64,000 nucleotides of DNA. Origin: Sphingomonas astaxanthinifaciens DSM 22298. Its GTDB lineage: Bacteria; Pseudomonadota; Alphaproteobacteria; Sphingomonadales; Sphingomonadaceae. Below the pieces are notes generated by a model. It was not told the origin of the DNA, searched no databases, and was given only the letters and a program-made list of their open reading frames with translations. Location: contig NZ_JONN01000001.1 in assembly GCF_000711715.1 (NCBI RefSeq), positions 620,001 through 684,000 on the forward strand, written 5' to 3'. This document shows, in pieces, positions 51,715-60,089 of the stretch; within the stretch, counting starts at the first letter, position 1, and each line of letters opens with the position of its first letter. Position numbers and translations under genes: made by a program.

Positions 51715-52928
51715 GCGTCGATTTCGAGAACCGAGGTCCGCTCAAGGACATTCGCGTGGTCGAAATGGGCCAGCTCATCGCTGGGCCCTTCTGCGGCCAG
51801 CTGCTCGGCGACATGGGCGCCGAAGTCATCAAGATCGAGCCGCCCGCGACCGCCACCTCCAAGGGTGGCGATCCGATGCGCGACTGGGGGCGGGGCGACT
51901 ATCCGCTCTGGTGGGAGGTGGTCGCCCGCAACAAGAAGAGCGTCACCGCCAACCTCCGCGTTCCCGAGGGCCAGGAGCTCGCCCGCCGGCTGATCGCCAA
52001 GGCCGACATCCTGGTCGAGAATTTCCGCCCGGGCACGCTCGAGAAATGGGGGATGGCGCCCGCCACGCTCCATGCCGAGAACCCTGGCCTCATCATCGTG
52101 CGCATGTCGGGTTACGGCCAGACCGGGCCCTATTCGGACCGTGCCGGCTTTGGCGGGATCGGCGAGGCGATGGGCGGCTGGCGCAACATCGTCGGCGATC
52201 CCGACCGGCCGCCGAGCCGGATGGGCGTATCGATCGGCGACAGTCTTGCCGCCACCTACGGCTGCATGGGTGCGCTCGCCGCGCTTCATCACCGTGACCG
52301 GACCGGCGAGGGGCAGGTGGTCGACAGCGCGCTGTACGAGGCAGTGCTGCAGGTCATGGAGAGCCTCGTCCCCGAATATGCGGTGCACGGCTATGTCCGC
52401 GAACGCTCGGGCTCCAAGCTTCCGGGGATCGCGCCGTCTAACGTCTATCGCTGCAGCGATGGCGAGCTCTTGATCGGCGCAAACCAGGATAGCGTCTTCG
52501 CGCGGCTGTGCGAGGCGATGGGCGAGCCCGAGCTGGCCAGGGACCCGCGCTATGTCGACCATGTGGCGAGAGGGAAGAATCAGGACGAGCTCGACGCGAG
52601 GATCGACGCCTGGACTCGCACCCGCACCGTCGCCGAAGTCGAGGCGCTGATGCACGAGCACGCGATTCCCGCGGGACGCGTCTACACGCCCAAGGACATG
52701 CTCGAGGACCCGCATTTCGCCGCGCGCGAGGCGATCGTCGACGTGCCGCACCCGCGCTGGCAGGGGCTCAAGATGCAGAATGCCTTCCCGCGCCTGTCGC
52801 GCACGCCGCCGGGTATCCACCGCCTGGCGCCGCAGGAAATCGGACAGGACAATGCGGCGATCTACGGCGAGCTCCTCGGCCTCGACGACGCCGCGCTCGC
52901 CGCCAAGCGCAGCAGCGGGATCATCTAG
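51711..52928 (+). CDS. CaiB/BaiF family CoA-transferase
   Basis: The 405-residue class III CoA-transferase has MGQLIAGPFCGQLLGDMGAEVIKIE near the start, VENFRPGTLEKWG, RMSGYGQTGPY, and the catalytic aspartate in VSIGDSLAATYGCMGALAAL. These enzymes move CoA from succinyl-CoA or similar donors to organic acids. Behind hyuAB and a lyase, it likely activates the diacid for cleavage. The ATG overlaps the hyuB stop by four bases. The last 8 bases overlap the convergent methyltransferase gene. Confidence 0.92.
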   Translation: MSVDFENRGPLKDIRVVEMGQLIAGPFCGQLLGDMGAEVIKIEPPATATSKGGDPMRDWGRGDYPLWWEVVARNKKSVTANLRVPEGQELARRLIAKADILVENFRPGTLEKWGMAPATLHAENPGLIIVRMSGYGQTGPYSDRAGFGGIGEAMGGWRNIVGDPDRPPSRMGVSIGDSLAATYGCMGALAALHHRDRTGEGQVVDSALYEAVLQVMESLVPEYAVHGYVRERSGSKLPGIAPSNVYRCSDGELLIGANQDSVFARLCEAMGEPELARDPRYVDHVARGKNQDELDARIDAWTRTRTVAEVEALMHEHAIPAGRVYTPKDMLEDPHFAAREAIVDVPHPRWQGLKMQNAFPRLSRTPPGIHRLAPQEIGQDNAAIYGELLGLDDAALAAKRSSGII

Positions 52929-53568
52929 CGCGCAAGGGCACGACGGCGAGGAGCCCGGTGACCCTGGCCGTCACCTGAACCTCGCGCACGCAGGCGGAAG
53001 CGCCGGCGATTCCGGCCTGCTCGAGCTCGGCCACCAGTCCGCCGCCGGTGAAGTGGCGATGGGTCGCGTGGCTCGCGACCCGCCAGCCCTGCATGGATTC
53101 GGCGGCGGTGACATAGATGCCAAGCTGCGCGCCCGGCCGCGCGACGCGGCGACATTCCGCGACGAAGGCGGGGACGTCGCTGCAGAAATAGAGGATGTTC
53201 GAGGCGAACAGGCGATCGAACGCCCCGGCGCCGAACGGAAGCCGCATCATGTCGCCCTCGCGCACCATCGCCCGTCCCTCGGCGAGCGCAGCCGACAGTC
53301 GCCGCCGGGTCCGCCGCACCATCAGCGGCGAGCGGTCGATCCCGGCGCGGAAAAAGGCCTGCGGCAGGCCCGCGAGAAGCGATCCGTCCCCGCAGCCGAT
53401 GTCGAGGATCCGCTCGCCCGGTCGGACTGCGAGCGCCTCGATCAATCGATCGGTGGGCCGGCGGTTTGCGAAGTGCATGGCGGTGCCGACCAGCCGGCCG
53501 GCGAGCCCGCTCGGGAGCGCGAGCTGCCTGCCAATGCCGAGCGCCGCGCGGTCGAGGAGCGCCGCCAT
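52921..53568 (-). CDS. Class I SAM-dependent methyltransferase
   Basis: The 215-residue protein has the SAM-binding motif ILDIGCGDGSLLAGL near residue 55, then REGDMMRLPFGAGAFDRLFASNILYF, and VAECRRVARPGAQLGIYV, all typical of methyltransferase domain 11/25 proteins. Substrate is unknown. It is the last gene of the cluster starting at 57624, eight bases after the TPR-like gene, so it may modify the product of that cluster or be only loosely linked. Confidence 0.85.
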   Translation of the reverse strand: MAALLDRAALGIGRQLALPSGLAGRLVGTAMHFANRRPTDRLIEALAVRPGERILDIGCGDGSLLAGLPQAFFRAGIDRSPLMVRRTRRRLSAALAEGRAMVREGDMMRLPFGAGAFDRLFASNILYFCSDVPAFVAECRRVARPGAQLGIYVTAAESMQGWRVASHATHRHFTGGGLVAELEQAGIAGASACVREVQVTARVTGLLAVVPLRAR

Positions 53569-53575
53569 GTCGGGC

Positions 53576-54223
53576 TCAGCCGAGCTTCGCGAGGAGCGCC
53601 TTGACCTCGGCGCGACGCCCGGCGTCCCACACCGGTCGGTCGTGGTTCACCGGCGCTTGCAGCGCGCGCTGGAGATACTGGCGGGCATGGGCCTTGTCGC
53701 CCTCCTGCGCGAGGAAGTCGGCATAGAAGAAGTTGTTGTCGAGCCCGTGCGGGTCCTGCGCCAGCGCCTGCTCGAAGAAGCTCCGCGCCTTGGCGGTGCT
53801 GCCAAAGCCGATCGGCCAGCCGGGCACCTTGTAGTAGAGGACGCCGAGGCTCATCGCCGCGCCGCCGTCGGCGACCTTCGGATTGAGCGCATAGGCCTTG
53901 GCGAGGATGTCGCGGGCCCGGTTGGCGAGGCCGAGCTGGCGCAGCGTCGAGGCGCGCGCGGCCTCCTCGCTGACGACGATCCCTTCCCACAGCAGAGGCT
54001 CGGCGCGACCCGGATACTTCTGCACCACCGCGGCGGCCTGCTGCTCGAGCGCGGCGAGCTGGTTGAACTGCGCATCCTTGTTGCCGACCTGGTAGCGGAT
54101 ATGCGCCCAGCCGTTGTTGATGCGCATGACGGCGCTGTCCATCGCGGGATCGTTGCTGGCGAAGGCCGCCGTGCTGGCGAGGGCGAGGCCGAGGGCGACG
54201 ATGCTCTTGCGGACGAGGGTCAT
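53576..54223 (-). CDS. Periplasmic TPR-like protein
   Basis: The 215-residue protein has a signal peptide (MTLVRKSIVALGLALASTAAFA) and helical repeats of TPR character (AKAYALNPKVADGGAAMSLGVLYY, then ARSFFEQALAQDPHGLDNNFFYADFLAQEG, then ARQYLQRALQA). Related small TPR proteins accompany many secreted-enzyme or envelope loci. Function is unknown. It lies between the SDR and the methyltransferase genes. The ATG at 54223 has a G/A-rich upstream stretch. Confidence 0.75.
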   Translation of the reverse strand: MTLVRKSIVALGLALASTAAFASNDPAMDSAVMRINNGWAHIRYQVGNKDAQFNQLAALEQQAAAVVQKYPGRAEPLLWEGIVVSEEAARASTLRQLGLANRARDILAKAYALNPKVADGGAAMSLGVLYYKVPGWPIGFGSTAKARSFFEQALAQDPHGLDNNFFYADFLAQEGDKAHARQYLQRALQAPVNHDRPVWDAGRRAEVKALLAKLG

Positions 54224-54252
54224 GGGTCTTCCTTCTGTTGCGCGTTGGGGGG

Positions 54253-55005
54253 TCAGGCGAAAAGGGCGCGGGCCTTGGCGGTGGTGCTTTCGAGACCGGC
54301 GTCGATGAGCCGGGGGAACGCGCCGTTGAGGCGGGTGAACAGCCGCTCGGGACCGCCGAGCGTCACCTCCTTCCGGCGCCGGCCGATCGCCTCGGCAATG
54401 GCGGCGGCAACCGCTTCGGGTTCGTCGGCCTTCATACCGGTCACCTCCATGAAGCGATTGACCTCGGCGTTGTTGAAGCCGGTCCGGACCGCGCGCGGGG
54501 CGATGTGGGTGATGGCGATGGGCGAGCGGCCGAGCTCGCGGCGAAGCGCCTCGGACAGGCCGCGGAGGCCGCACTTGCTGCTCGAATAGGTGGCGAAGTG
54601 CGGATAGTTCACTGCGCCCATCACCGAGCCGATGTTGACGATCTGGCCGTGCCCGCGTGCCTGCATCTGCGGCAGGACCGCGCGGATGAGCGTGGCGGGT
54701 GCGATGAGGTTGACGACATAGCCGGCCCAGATGCTGCCCGGGTCCTGCCGTTCTATCGGGCCGAAATATTGCATGCCGGCAAGATTGACGAGGATGTCGA
54801 CCTCGCGGCCGGCAAGGCTTCCGGCCAGCTGCTCGAGCCCTTCGCGGCTGCCGAGGTCGGCGAGGATGGTCTCGTCGCATTCCTCGCAAACGACCCGGTC
54901 GACGCCGACCAGCCGGGCGCCCCTCGCGCGCAATTCGCGGCAGAGCAGGCTGCCGATCCCACCGGCGGCACCGGTCATCACCACCATCTTGCCGTCAAGC
55001 CGCAT
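54253..55005 (-). CDS. Short-chain dehydrogenase/reductase
   Basis: The 250-residue protein has the SDR cofactor motif TGAAGGIGS near residue 11, NLAG around 90, and the catalytic Ser and YSSSK (Tyr and Lys) around residues 130-150. SDR enzymes reduce or oxidise carbonyls or alcohols using NAD(P). The ATG has GGAGGG eight bases upstream and overlaps the end of the preceding fusion gene by 11 bases. In this cluster it could reduce an acyl-derived ketone. Confidence 0.9.
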   Translation of the reverse strand: MRLDGKMVVMTGAAGGIGSLLCRELRARGARLVGVDRVVCEECDETILADLGSREGLEQLAGSLAGREVDILVNLAGMQYFGPIERQDPGSIWAGYVVNLIAPATLIRAVLPQMQARGHGQIVNIGSVMGAVNYPHFATYSSSKCGLRGLSEALRRELGRSPIAITHIAPRAVRTGFNNAEVNRFMEVTGMKADEPEAVAAAIAEAIGRRRKEVTLGGPERLFTRLNGAFPRLIDAGLESTTAKARALFA

Positions 55006-57085
55006 GGGGCAGGCCCTCCAGCTCGATCGAGGCGAATATGCCGCCGAACAGGCCGAACATGTCGCGCGCCATGGCGATGATCGCGGCCTGGTCGGCGGGA
55101 TTTTCGATCCGGTTCATCAGCCCCTGGAAGAAGACCATGTGATCCTGGTCGAGCGCGCCATGCGAATTCAGGTAGGTGAACGCCTTCTTGGGCAGGCCGA
55201 GGTTGCGCTCGACCGCCGCGGCGCCGTTCGACGCCATGGCGATGCTGGTCCCTTCGAGCACGAACACCATCCCGAAGAAGGCGGCGGGATTGCCGCCGCG
55301 GATGACCTGATAGGCGTGGTCGACCATTTGCCGTGTGGCTGGCGCGGGTGCGCTGGCGGCGGCGGCGGCGCGGTCGCCCCCGGCGGCGGCAATGTCGTTG
55401 AGGATCCATTCCTCGTGCCCGGTCTCCTCCTCGATGTAATCGTCGAGCGCCTCGACCAGCATCGTGTCGCCGCGCGCCGCGAGGCCCTTGCGCGCTTCTT
55501 CCATCAGCGGGACCGTGTGGCGGACGTGGTGATAGGCCTGGGTGAGATAGGCGATGTAATCGGTTCGGCTGATCCGCCCGGTCAGGCCCGCGATCAGCTG
55601 CGGGGTCATGGCGAAGCGCGCCTGCGCGTCGCGGGTCTCGGCGACCAGGCGGTCGAAGAAGTCGGTCACGTCATTCTCCCTGGGAAAGCTTTGCTCGATC
55701 GCCACGCGGCGCAGCCGGCCGTTGCCGGTGAGAAGGCCGTTCATCGGCGTGAACGGGGGGACCAGCCGGTGCGCGCCGACCCGGGCGTAAGCGGGCAGCG
55801 CCAGGTTGACCCGGGCGAGCGCGGCGGTGACGTCGGAATCGGGCCTCGCGGGAACGAGCAGGGCCTCGAGCCCCGCGCCGCCGTCGGAGCGAACCAGGGC
55901 CCGCGCGATGTCGGCCTCGGCGAGGAGCAGTCCCTCGACCCATTCGGGCGCGATGTTGCGGCCGAGACTGGTGACGATGAGATTCGACTTGCGGCCGAGG
56001 ATGCGGAGCCGGCCGTCCGCATCGATCTCGCCGAGGTCGCCGGTAGCGAAGGGGCCGGGAGGCCGCATCTGTCCCACGAGCCCGAGGAACAGCGGACCGT
56101 CGATGACGATCTCGCCATCGTCGGCGAGGCTGAGCCCGTGGGCCCCGATCGGGCGGCCGACGCTGCCCACGGGACCGTCGGTGCTGTCCTCGAGGGTGAT
56201 GACCGAGCCGGCCTCGGTCATGCCGTAACCCTGCCGGACCGGGAGGCCTAGGGCGCGCGCACGGCACAACAGGGGCTCTGGCGTGCGCGCGCCGCCGACC
56301 GCGACGAGGGTGAGCGCGGGGAGTTTGACCCCGCTCGCCTCCATCGCGCCGACGAGAAGGGAAAGATATTCGGGAACGAGGATCAGCGAGGTTGCTTGCT
56401 GCCCGGCGATCGCGCGGAGCAGCGCGGCGGGATCGGGGCGGAGCGGGTCGGCGAGGCCGATCGCCCGACCGGGAAGCGCGATAGTGGTCCCGCCCGCGAG
56501 GATCGACGCGAACAGGCCGGCGACCTGTTCCAGGAGAATCCCGAACGGGAGGACCGGGAGGTGGCGCCCGGCAAGCTCGCGGCCGAGGAAATCACAGACA
56601 TGGTCCGCCATGGCGACGAGATGATCTGCGGACAGGCAGACGCCCTTGGGCTCGCCGGTCGAACCGCTCGAGAAGCTGACCACCGCAGTGCCCTCGGGGA
56701 GCGCGACGGGCCGATGATCGAGCGGCTGGGCGATGACCCGGACCGCGCCCGCCTCGAGCCGGCAGCCGATCACGAGCAGCGCCGCGCCGGCATTGGCGAG
56801 CGCGGCCTCGCGCTGGGCGGGGGTGAAGAAGGGCGGGAGCGGGATGACCGGCACGCCCGCCTCGAGCAGCGCGACCAGCAGCAGGGCGCTGGCGGGCTCG
56901 TGGTCGAGGAGCAGCCCGAGCGGGCGGCCGGGATGGATCCCGTCGGCGGGGAGGCGCGCGACCGTCGCCGCGACGATGGCCTGTGCCTCGCCCCAGCCGA
57001 TCTCGCCGTCGGGGCCGACGAAGGCGGGGTTGGCGCGGCCGGCCGCGGCATGCGCGCCGAGCGCGGCGAGGAGCTTGCCGCTCAT
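54995..57085 (-). CDS. Fusion of an AMP-binding acyl-ligase and a heme-oxygenase-like di-iron domain
   Basis: The 696-residue protein has two parts. Residues about 15-475 form an AMP-binding ligase: P-loop VSFSSGSTGEPKGV, GYGMTEAGS, TGDLGEID, and a final GNGRLRR in which the conserved lysine (usual GK) is Arg457. Residues about 505-690 look like a heme-oxygenase-like di-iron oxidase with candidate ligands His519/His520/His523, the EEETGHEEW group (Glu552-His557), Glu611 and His649. The ligase could activate a fatty or aryl acid and the second domain oxidise or decarboxylate it. It overlaps the T_hemolysin gene by four bases. The lysine change makes full ligase activity uncertain. Confidence 0.8.
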   Translation of the reverse strand: MSGKLLAALGAHAAAGRANPAFVGPDGEIGWGEAQAIVAATVARLPADGIHPGRPLGLLLDHEPASALLLVALLEAGVPVIPLPPFFTPAQREAALANAGAALLVIGCRLEAGAVRVIAQPLDHRPVALPEGTAVVSFSSGSTGEPKGVCLSADHLVAMADHVCDFLGRELAGRHLPVLPFGILLEQVAGLFASILAGGTTIALPGRAIGLADPLRPDPAALLRAIAGQQATSLILVPEYLSLLVGAMEASGVKLPALTLVAVGGARTPEPLLCRARALGLPVRQGYGMTEAGSVITLEDSTDGPVGSVGRPIGAHGLSLADDGEIVIDGPLFLGLVGQMRPPGPFATGDLGEIDADGRLRILGRKSNLIVTSLGRNIAPEWVEGLLLAEADIARALVRSDGGAGLEALLVPARPDSDVTAALARVNLALPAYARVGAHRLVPPFTPMNGLLTGNGRLRRVAIEQSFPRENDVTDFFDRLVAETRDAQARFAMTPQLIAGLTGRISRTDYIAYLTQAYHHVRHTVPLMEEARKGLAARGDTMLVEALDDYIEEETGHEEWILNDIAAAGGDRAAAAASAPAPATRQMVDHAYQVIRGGNPAAFFGMVFVLEGTSIAMASNGAAAVERNLGLPKKAFTYLNSHGALDQDHMVFFQGLMNRIENPADQAAIIAMARDMFGLFGGIFASIELEGLPHAA

Positions 57086-57624
57086 GCTTCGTCTCCCGCA
57101 TAGGCGGCAAGCCGCGCACGGGCCGGGCCGATCAGGCCGAGGCAGACCTTGGGCGCGAGCTCGTAATAGCGTCCCCAGTCGGCCGCGCGCGCCCCGAGCC
57201 TGGCGGGATCGGCGTCGGCGATCTCGAGGATGTCGAGGCCGAGCCGGGCGAACATCAGCCGCAACGGCGCGGTCAGCACCGCCACCGCGACCTCGGCCTC
57301 GCCGGCGAGGTCGCGCGCGGTCCGCGCCCACAAGGTGACCGTGGCGCGCTTCTGTTCGGAAGCGAGGCCGCCGATCTCGACGATCGCCTCACGCGGGACG
57401 ATCCGCTCGAGCCGGTAACTCACCGCCTGTTCGATCGGCTGGTCGAGATAGGTCTCGAGGAACAACGGTCCGCTGGCGGCGTAGCGCAGCCCGAGCACGG
57501 CCGCGGGGGCGGAGGCGGACGGCGGGGTGACGGACAGGAAGTCGGGGTAATCGGGCCGTGCGCTGGCGCCGTGGACGGCGGCAAAACGACGCTGGATCAA
57601 CTGCTTCGCGGCGGCAACCTGCAT
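57082..57624 (-). CDS. Thermostable-hemolysin-family protein (T_hemolysin)
   Basis: The 180-residue protein matches the T_hemolysin family, named after a Vibrio protein: FLETYLDQPIEQAVS and the segment PREAIVEIGGLAS are characteristic. The pattern of LGLRY, YLDQPIE, RLERIV, IVEIG and IADADP also resembles the acyl-homoserine-lactone-synthase/GNAT fold, which suggests acyl transfer rather than cell lysis; this is inference. It starts at an ATG preceded by GGGGAG and is coupled to the ligase-fusion gene by ATGA. It heads the five-gene set. Confidence 0.7.
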   Translation of the reverse strand: MQVAAAKQLIQRRFAAVHGASARPDYPDFLSVTPPSASAPAAVLGLRYAASGPLFLETYLDQPIEQAVSYRLERIVPREAIVEIGGLASEQKRATVTLWARTARDLAGEAEVAVAVLTAPLRLMFARLGLDILEIADADPARLGARAADWGRYYELAPKVCLGLIGPARARLAAYAGDEA

Positions 57625-57695
57625 GGCACTCCCCGGTGGTTCGGGGGTAAGACGCCATGCCGACCGGGGCACCTCAGCCGGGGCGGGAAATTTTT

Positions 57696-60089
57696 TTAAA
57701 AGTCTCGGCCGATCGTCATGCCCAACGTGCGCGGGCGGGGCGGGGTGCGATGCGGTTCGGCCCGCACCCGGAAGGGATTGCCGAAGGGAAAGACATCCGA
57801 ACGGCGATTGGTGAGGTTGGTCGCCGACAGGCCGAGCGACCAGCCGTCCCGGGCGAGCGCGAGGCCGGCATCGGACTCGAGGCGACCGCGCGCGCGGCGG
57901 TCGATGGTGGGATCGAAGCTGAGGTGGGTCGCCCCGGTATAGCGAAGCCCGACCCGCGCCGTGCCGCGCCAGCCGGCGATCGAAAGCCTCTGCTCGACAT
58001 CGCCGCGAAAGGCGAGTTCGGGCACGGCGGGGATCCGCGGATCGTCGATGTCCGCGCCGCCGCCGCCCTCGAGCCGGGCGGACTGGGCCATCGCCGACAG
58101 GTCGAGCCCGAGCCCCTTCCCGAGCGACCAGCGCAACCGTCCCTCGGCGCCGATGGTGCGCGCATTGCCGACGTTGCGGGTGGCGACGAGGCCGTCGGCC
58201 AGCAATTCGTCGGCCTGCGCATGGCGCCAGCGCTCGCCGTAGATGGTGAGGTCGAGCGACACGGCGGCGCCGATCCGGCTGCGCACGCCCGCCTCGAGGC
58301 TGAGCAGCTCGTCGGCGTCATAGGCCGGCCGGGTTGCGCCGCGCACGATGTTGAGACCGCCCGGTCGAAAGGCGGTGGCCGCCCGCGCGAAGACGGTCGT
58401 CGAGGGCGAAGGCTTCCAGCTCAGGCCGAGGCTGCCCGAGGCGCGAACCACGCGCCTGGAGCGCTGTTCGCTCGTCTCGCGTCCGCTGCCTTCGTCCTCG
58501 ACCAGCGTCGAGAAGAGCCGGCCACCGGCGCTGAGGCTGAGACCGGCGCCGAGCGGCCAGCCCGCTTCGCCGAAGACCGCGCTCTCCGCCACCGAGCGCC
58601 GCGAGGCGAGCAGCGCCACCGGTGCCGGGTCGCTCCGCGCGACGATGGCGACGTCGGTCCTGGCCTGCATGAACGACGCGCCCGCGAGCCATTCGGGACC
58701 GTCGCCCGGCTTGCTTGCCAGCCGGACCTCCTGGTCGAGCAGGGTATAGCGCCGGCTGTCGTGGACGAGCGTCGCGCCGGCGGTGCCGAGGACGGGGGCG
58801 AGCGGCGAGGCGTCGAAGGCGACGTCGCTCTCCTGCCGGCTGAAACTCGTGACCGAGGTCAGCGACAGGTTGCCCAGCGAACCGCTCACCGTCGCCAGCG
58901 CGAGCGCGGCGTCGCTGTCATGGGGTTCGGGGAGACGGGCAGGACGGCGAAGCCCGCCAAGGCGACCGTCGAGATACTGGCTGTCGCGCATGTTGCGCCG
59001 CTGGACCGCGCCGGTGAGATCGATCCGCCAGCCCGCAGCGGGCCGGATCGCGAGCGACAGCCGCCCGCCGCCGAGCGCCTCGGAATTGACGTCGGCGCGG
59101 CCGCCCGCATTGTCGATCCACCCCGCGTCGCGCGACCGGTAGCCGACCGCCCGAAGCGCGACGCGCCCGGAGACGAGGGGCAGGTTGAGCATTCCGGTGA
59201 GGCTGGTCGAGAGGCCGCTCGAGGCGGTGACGGCGAGCCCCGCACCGGCCTCGGCCCGGGTCTCGTCCAGCGCCGCTCGGTTGGTGACGATCTTGACGAT
59301 ACCCCCCAGCGCGCCCGAGCCGTAAAGCGGCCCCTGCGGTCCCTCGAGCACTTCGACCCGGTCGATGTCGACCAGCGCCCAGTCGGGATCGGGCGCGTCG
59401 TAATTGAGCCGTCCCTCGTCGATCAGCACCGCGACGCTGCCCTGGTCGAAGCCGCCGAGCGGGCCGTCTCCGACCCCGCGAAGGAAATAGCGGTCCCGCC
59501 CCGGGCCGGTGCCGCTGCTGGTGAGCGAGGGCAGGGCCGCGGCGACGTCGGCGGCCTGGCCGGGCGCGCTTCCCCGCATTGCCCCGCGCATCGGCAAGAG
59601 ATGTACCGTCGCGGGCACGTCGGCCAGCCGGGTCGGACGCTTGAGCGCGGTGACCACGATCTCCTGTTCCGGCAGCGAGGACGGCGGCGCGGGATCGCGC
59701 CCGGGCCCGACCGTCCCAGGCTGCGCGGGACCGCTTGCCGGCTCGATCCGGAAGCTTCCCTGTCCGACCGCAACCGCCCGCCAGCCGCTTCCTTCGAGCA
59801 TCACGGCGAGCGCCTCGCCCGCGCTGCGCGCGCCGCGCACGGGGCGGGTGCGGAGCGAAGGGAGGCGTCCGGCGACGCCGATCGACGCCCCGGTGAGTGC
59901 GCTCAGGCGGCGGAGCGACTGGGCGATGGGGGCCGCGGGAAGGTCGATCGTGACCGGCGCGGCAAGCACCGGCGTGGTGGCAAGGAGAAGGCTAGCGGCC
60001 CCGGCGCACCAGCCGCTGCGCGCCGCCCTGCGACGCGACGTCGAGCGCCATGATCCGGGCGAGGGTCTCGGCGGGACTGACATCGTCAT
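57696..60089 (-). CDS. TonB-dependent transducer-type receptor with N-terminal STN domain
   Basis: The 797-residue protein has an arginine-rich leader and signal-like segment (CAGAASLLLATTPVLA), an STN (secretin/TonB short N-terminal) domain at about 45-115, a TonB-box region near PEQEIVVTALKR, plug (FLRGVGDGPLGGFDQGSVAVLIDEG, then VEVLEGPQGPLYGSGALGGIV) and a barrel ending GMTIGRDF. STN domains contact FecR-type anti-sigma factors, which fits the two genes upstream. The frame needs a start inside the fecR gene: the ATG at 60089 gives an overlap of 98 bases. The ligand is unknown. Confidence 0.9.
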   Translation of the reverse strand: MTMSVPPRPSPGSWRSTSRRRAARSGWCAGAASLLLATTPVLAAPVTIDLPAAPIAQSLRRLSALTGASIGVAGRLPSLRTRPVRGARSAGEALAVMLEGSGWRAVAVGQGSFRIEPASGPAQPGTVGPGRDPAPPSSLPEQEIVVTALKRPTRLADVPATVHLLPMRGAMRGSAPGQAADVAAALPSLTSSGTGPGRDRYFLRGVGDGPLGGFDQGSVAVLIDEGRLNYDAPDPDWALVDIDRVEVLEGPQGPLYGSGALGGIVKIVTNRAALDETRAEAGAGLAVTASSGLSTSLTGMLNLPLVSGRVALRAVGYRSRDAGWIDNAGGRADVNSEALGGGRLSLAIRPAAGWRIDLTGAVQRRNMRDSQYLDGRLGGLRRPARLPEPHDSDAALALATVSGSLGNLSLTSVTSFSRQESDVAFDASPLAPVLGTAGATLVHDSRRYTLLDQEVRLASKPGDGPEWLAGASFMQARTDVAIVARSDPAPVALLASRRSVAESAVFGEAGWPLGAGLSLSAGGRLFSTLVEDEGSGRETSEQRSRRVVRASGSLGLSWKPSPSTTVFARAATAFRPGGLNIVRGATRPAYDADELLSLEAGVRSRIGAAVSLDLTIYGERWRHAQADELLADGLVATRNVGNARTIGAEGRLRWSLGKGLGLDLSAMAQSARLEGGGGADIDDPRIPAVPELAFRGDVEQRLSIAGWRGTARVGLRYTGATHLSFDPTIDRRARGRLESDAGLALARDGWSLGLSATNLTNRRSDVFPFGNPFRVRAEPHRTPPRPRTLGMTIGRDF

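Noticed and set aside
57082-57624. Treating the T_hemolysin protein as a toxin
   Set aside because: Only the family name suggests it; there is no signal peptide, and the coupled genes look biosynthetic.
57657-60053. A 798-codon plus-strand frame opposite the STN receptor
   Set aside because: Antisense shadow with no ribosome site and no family pattern.
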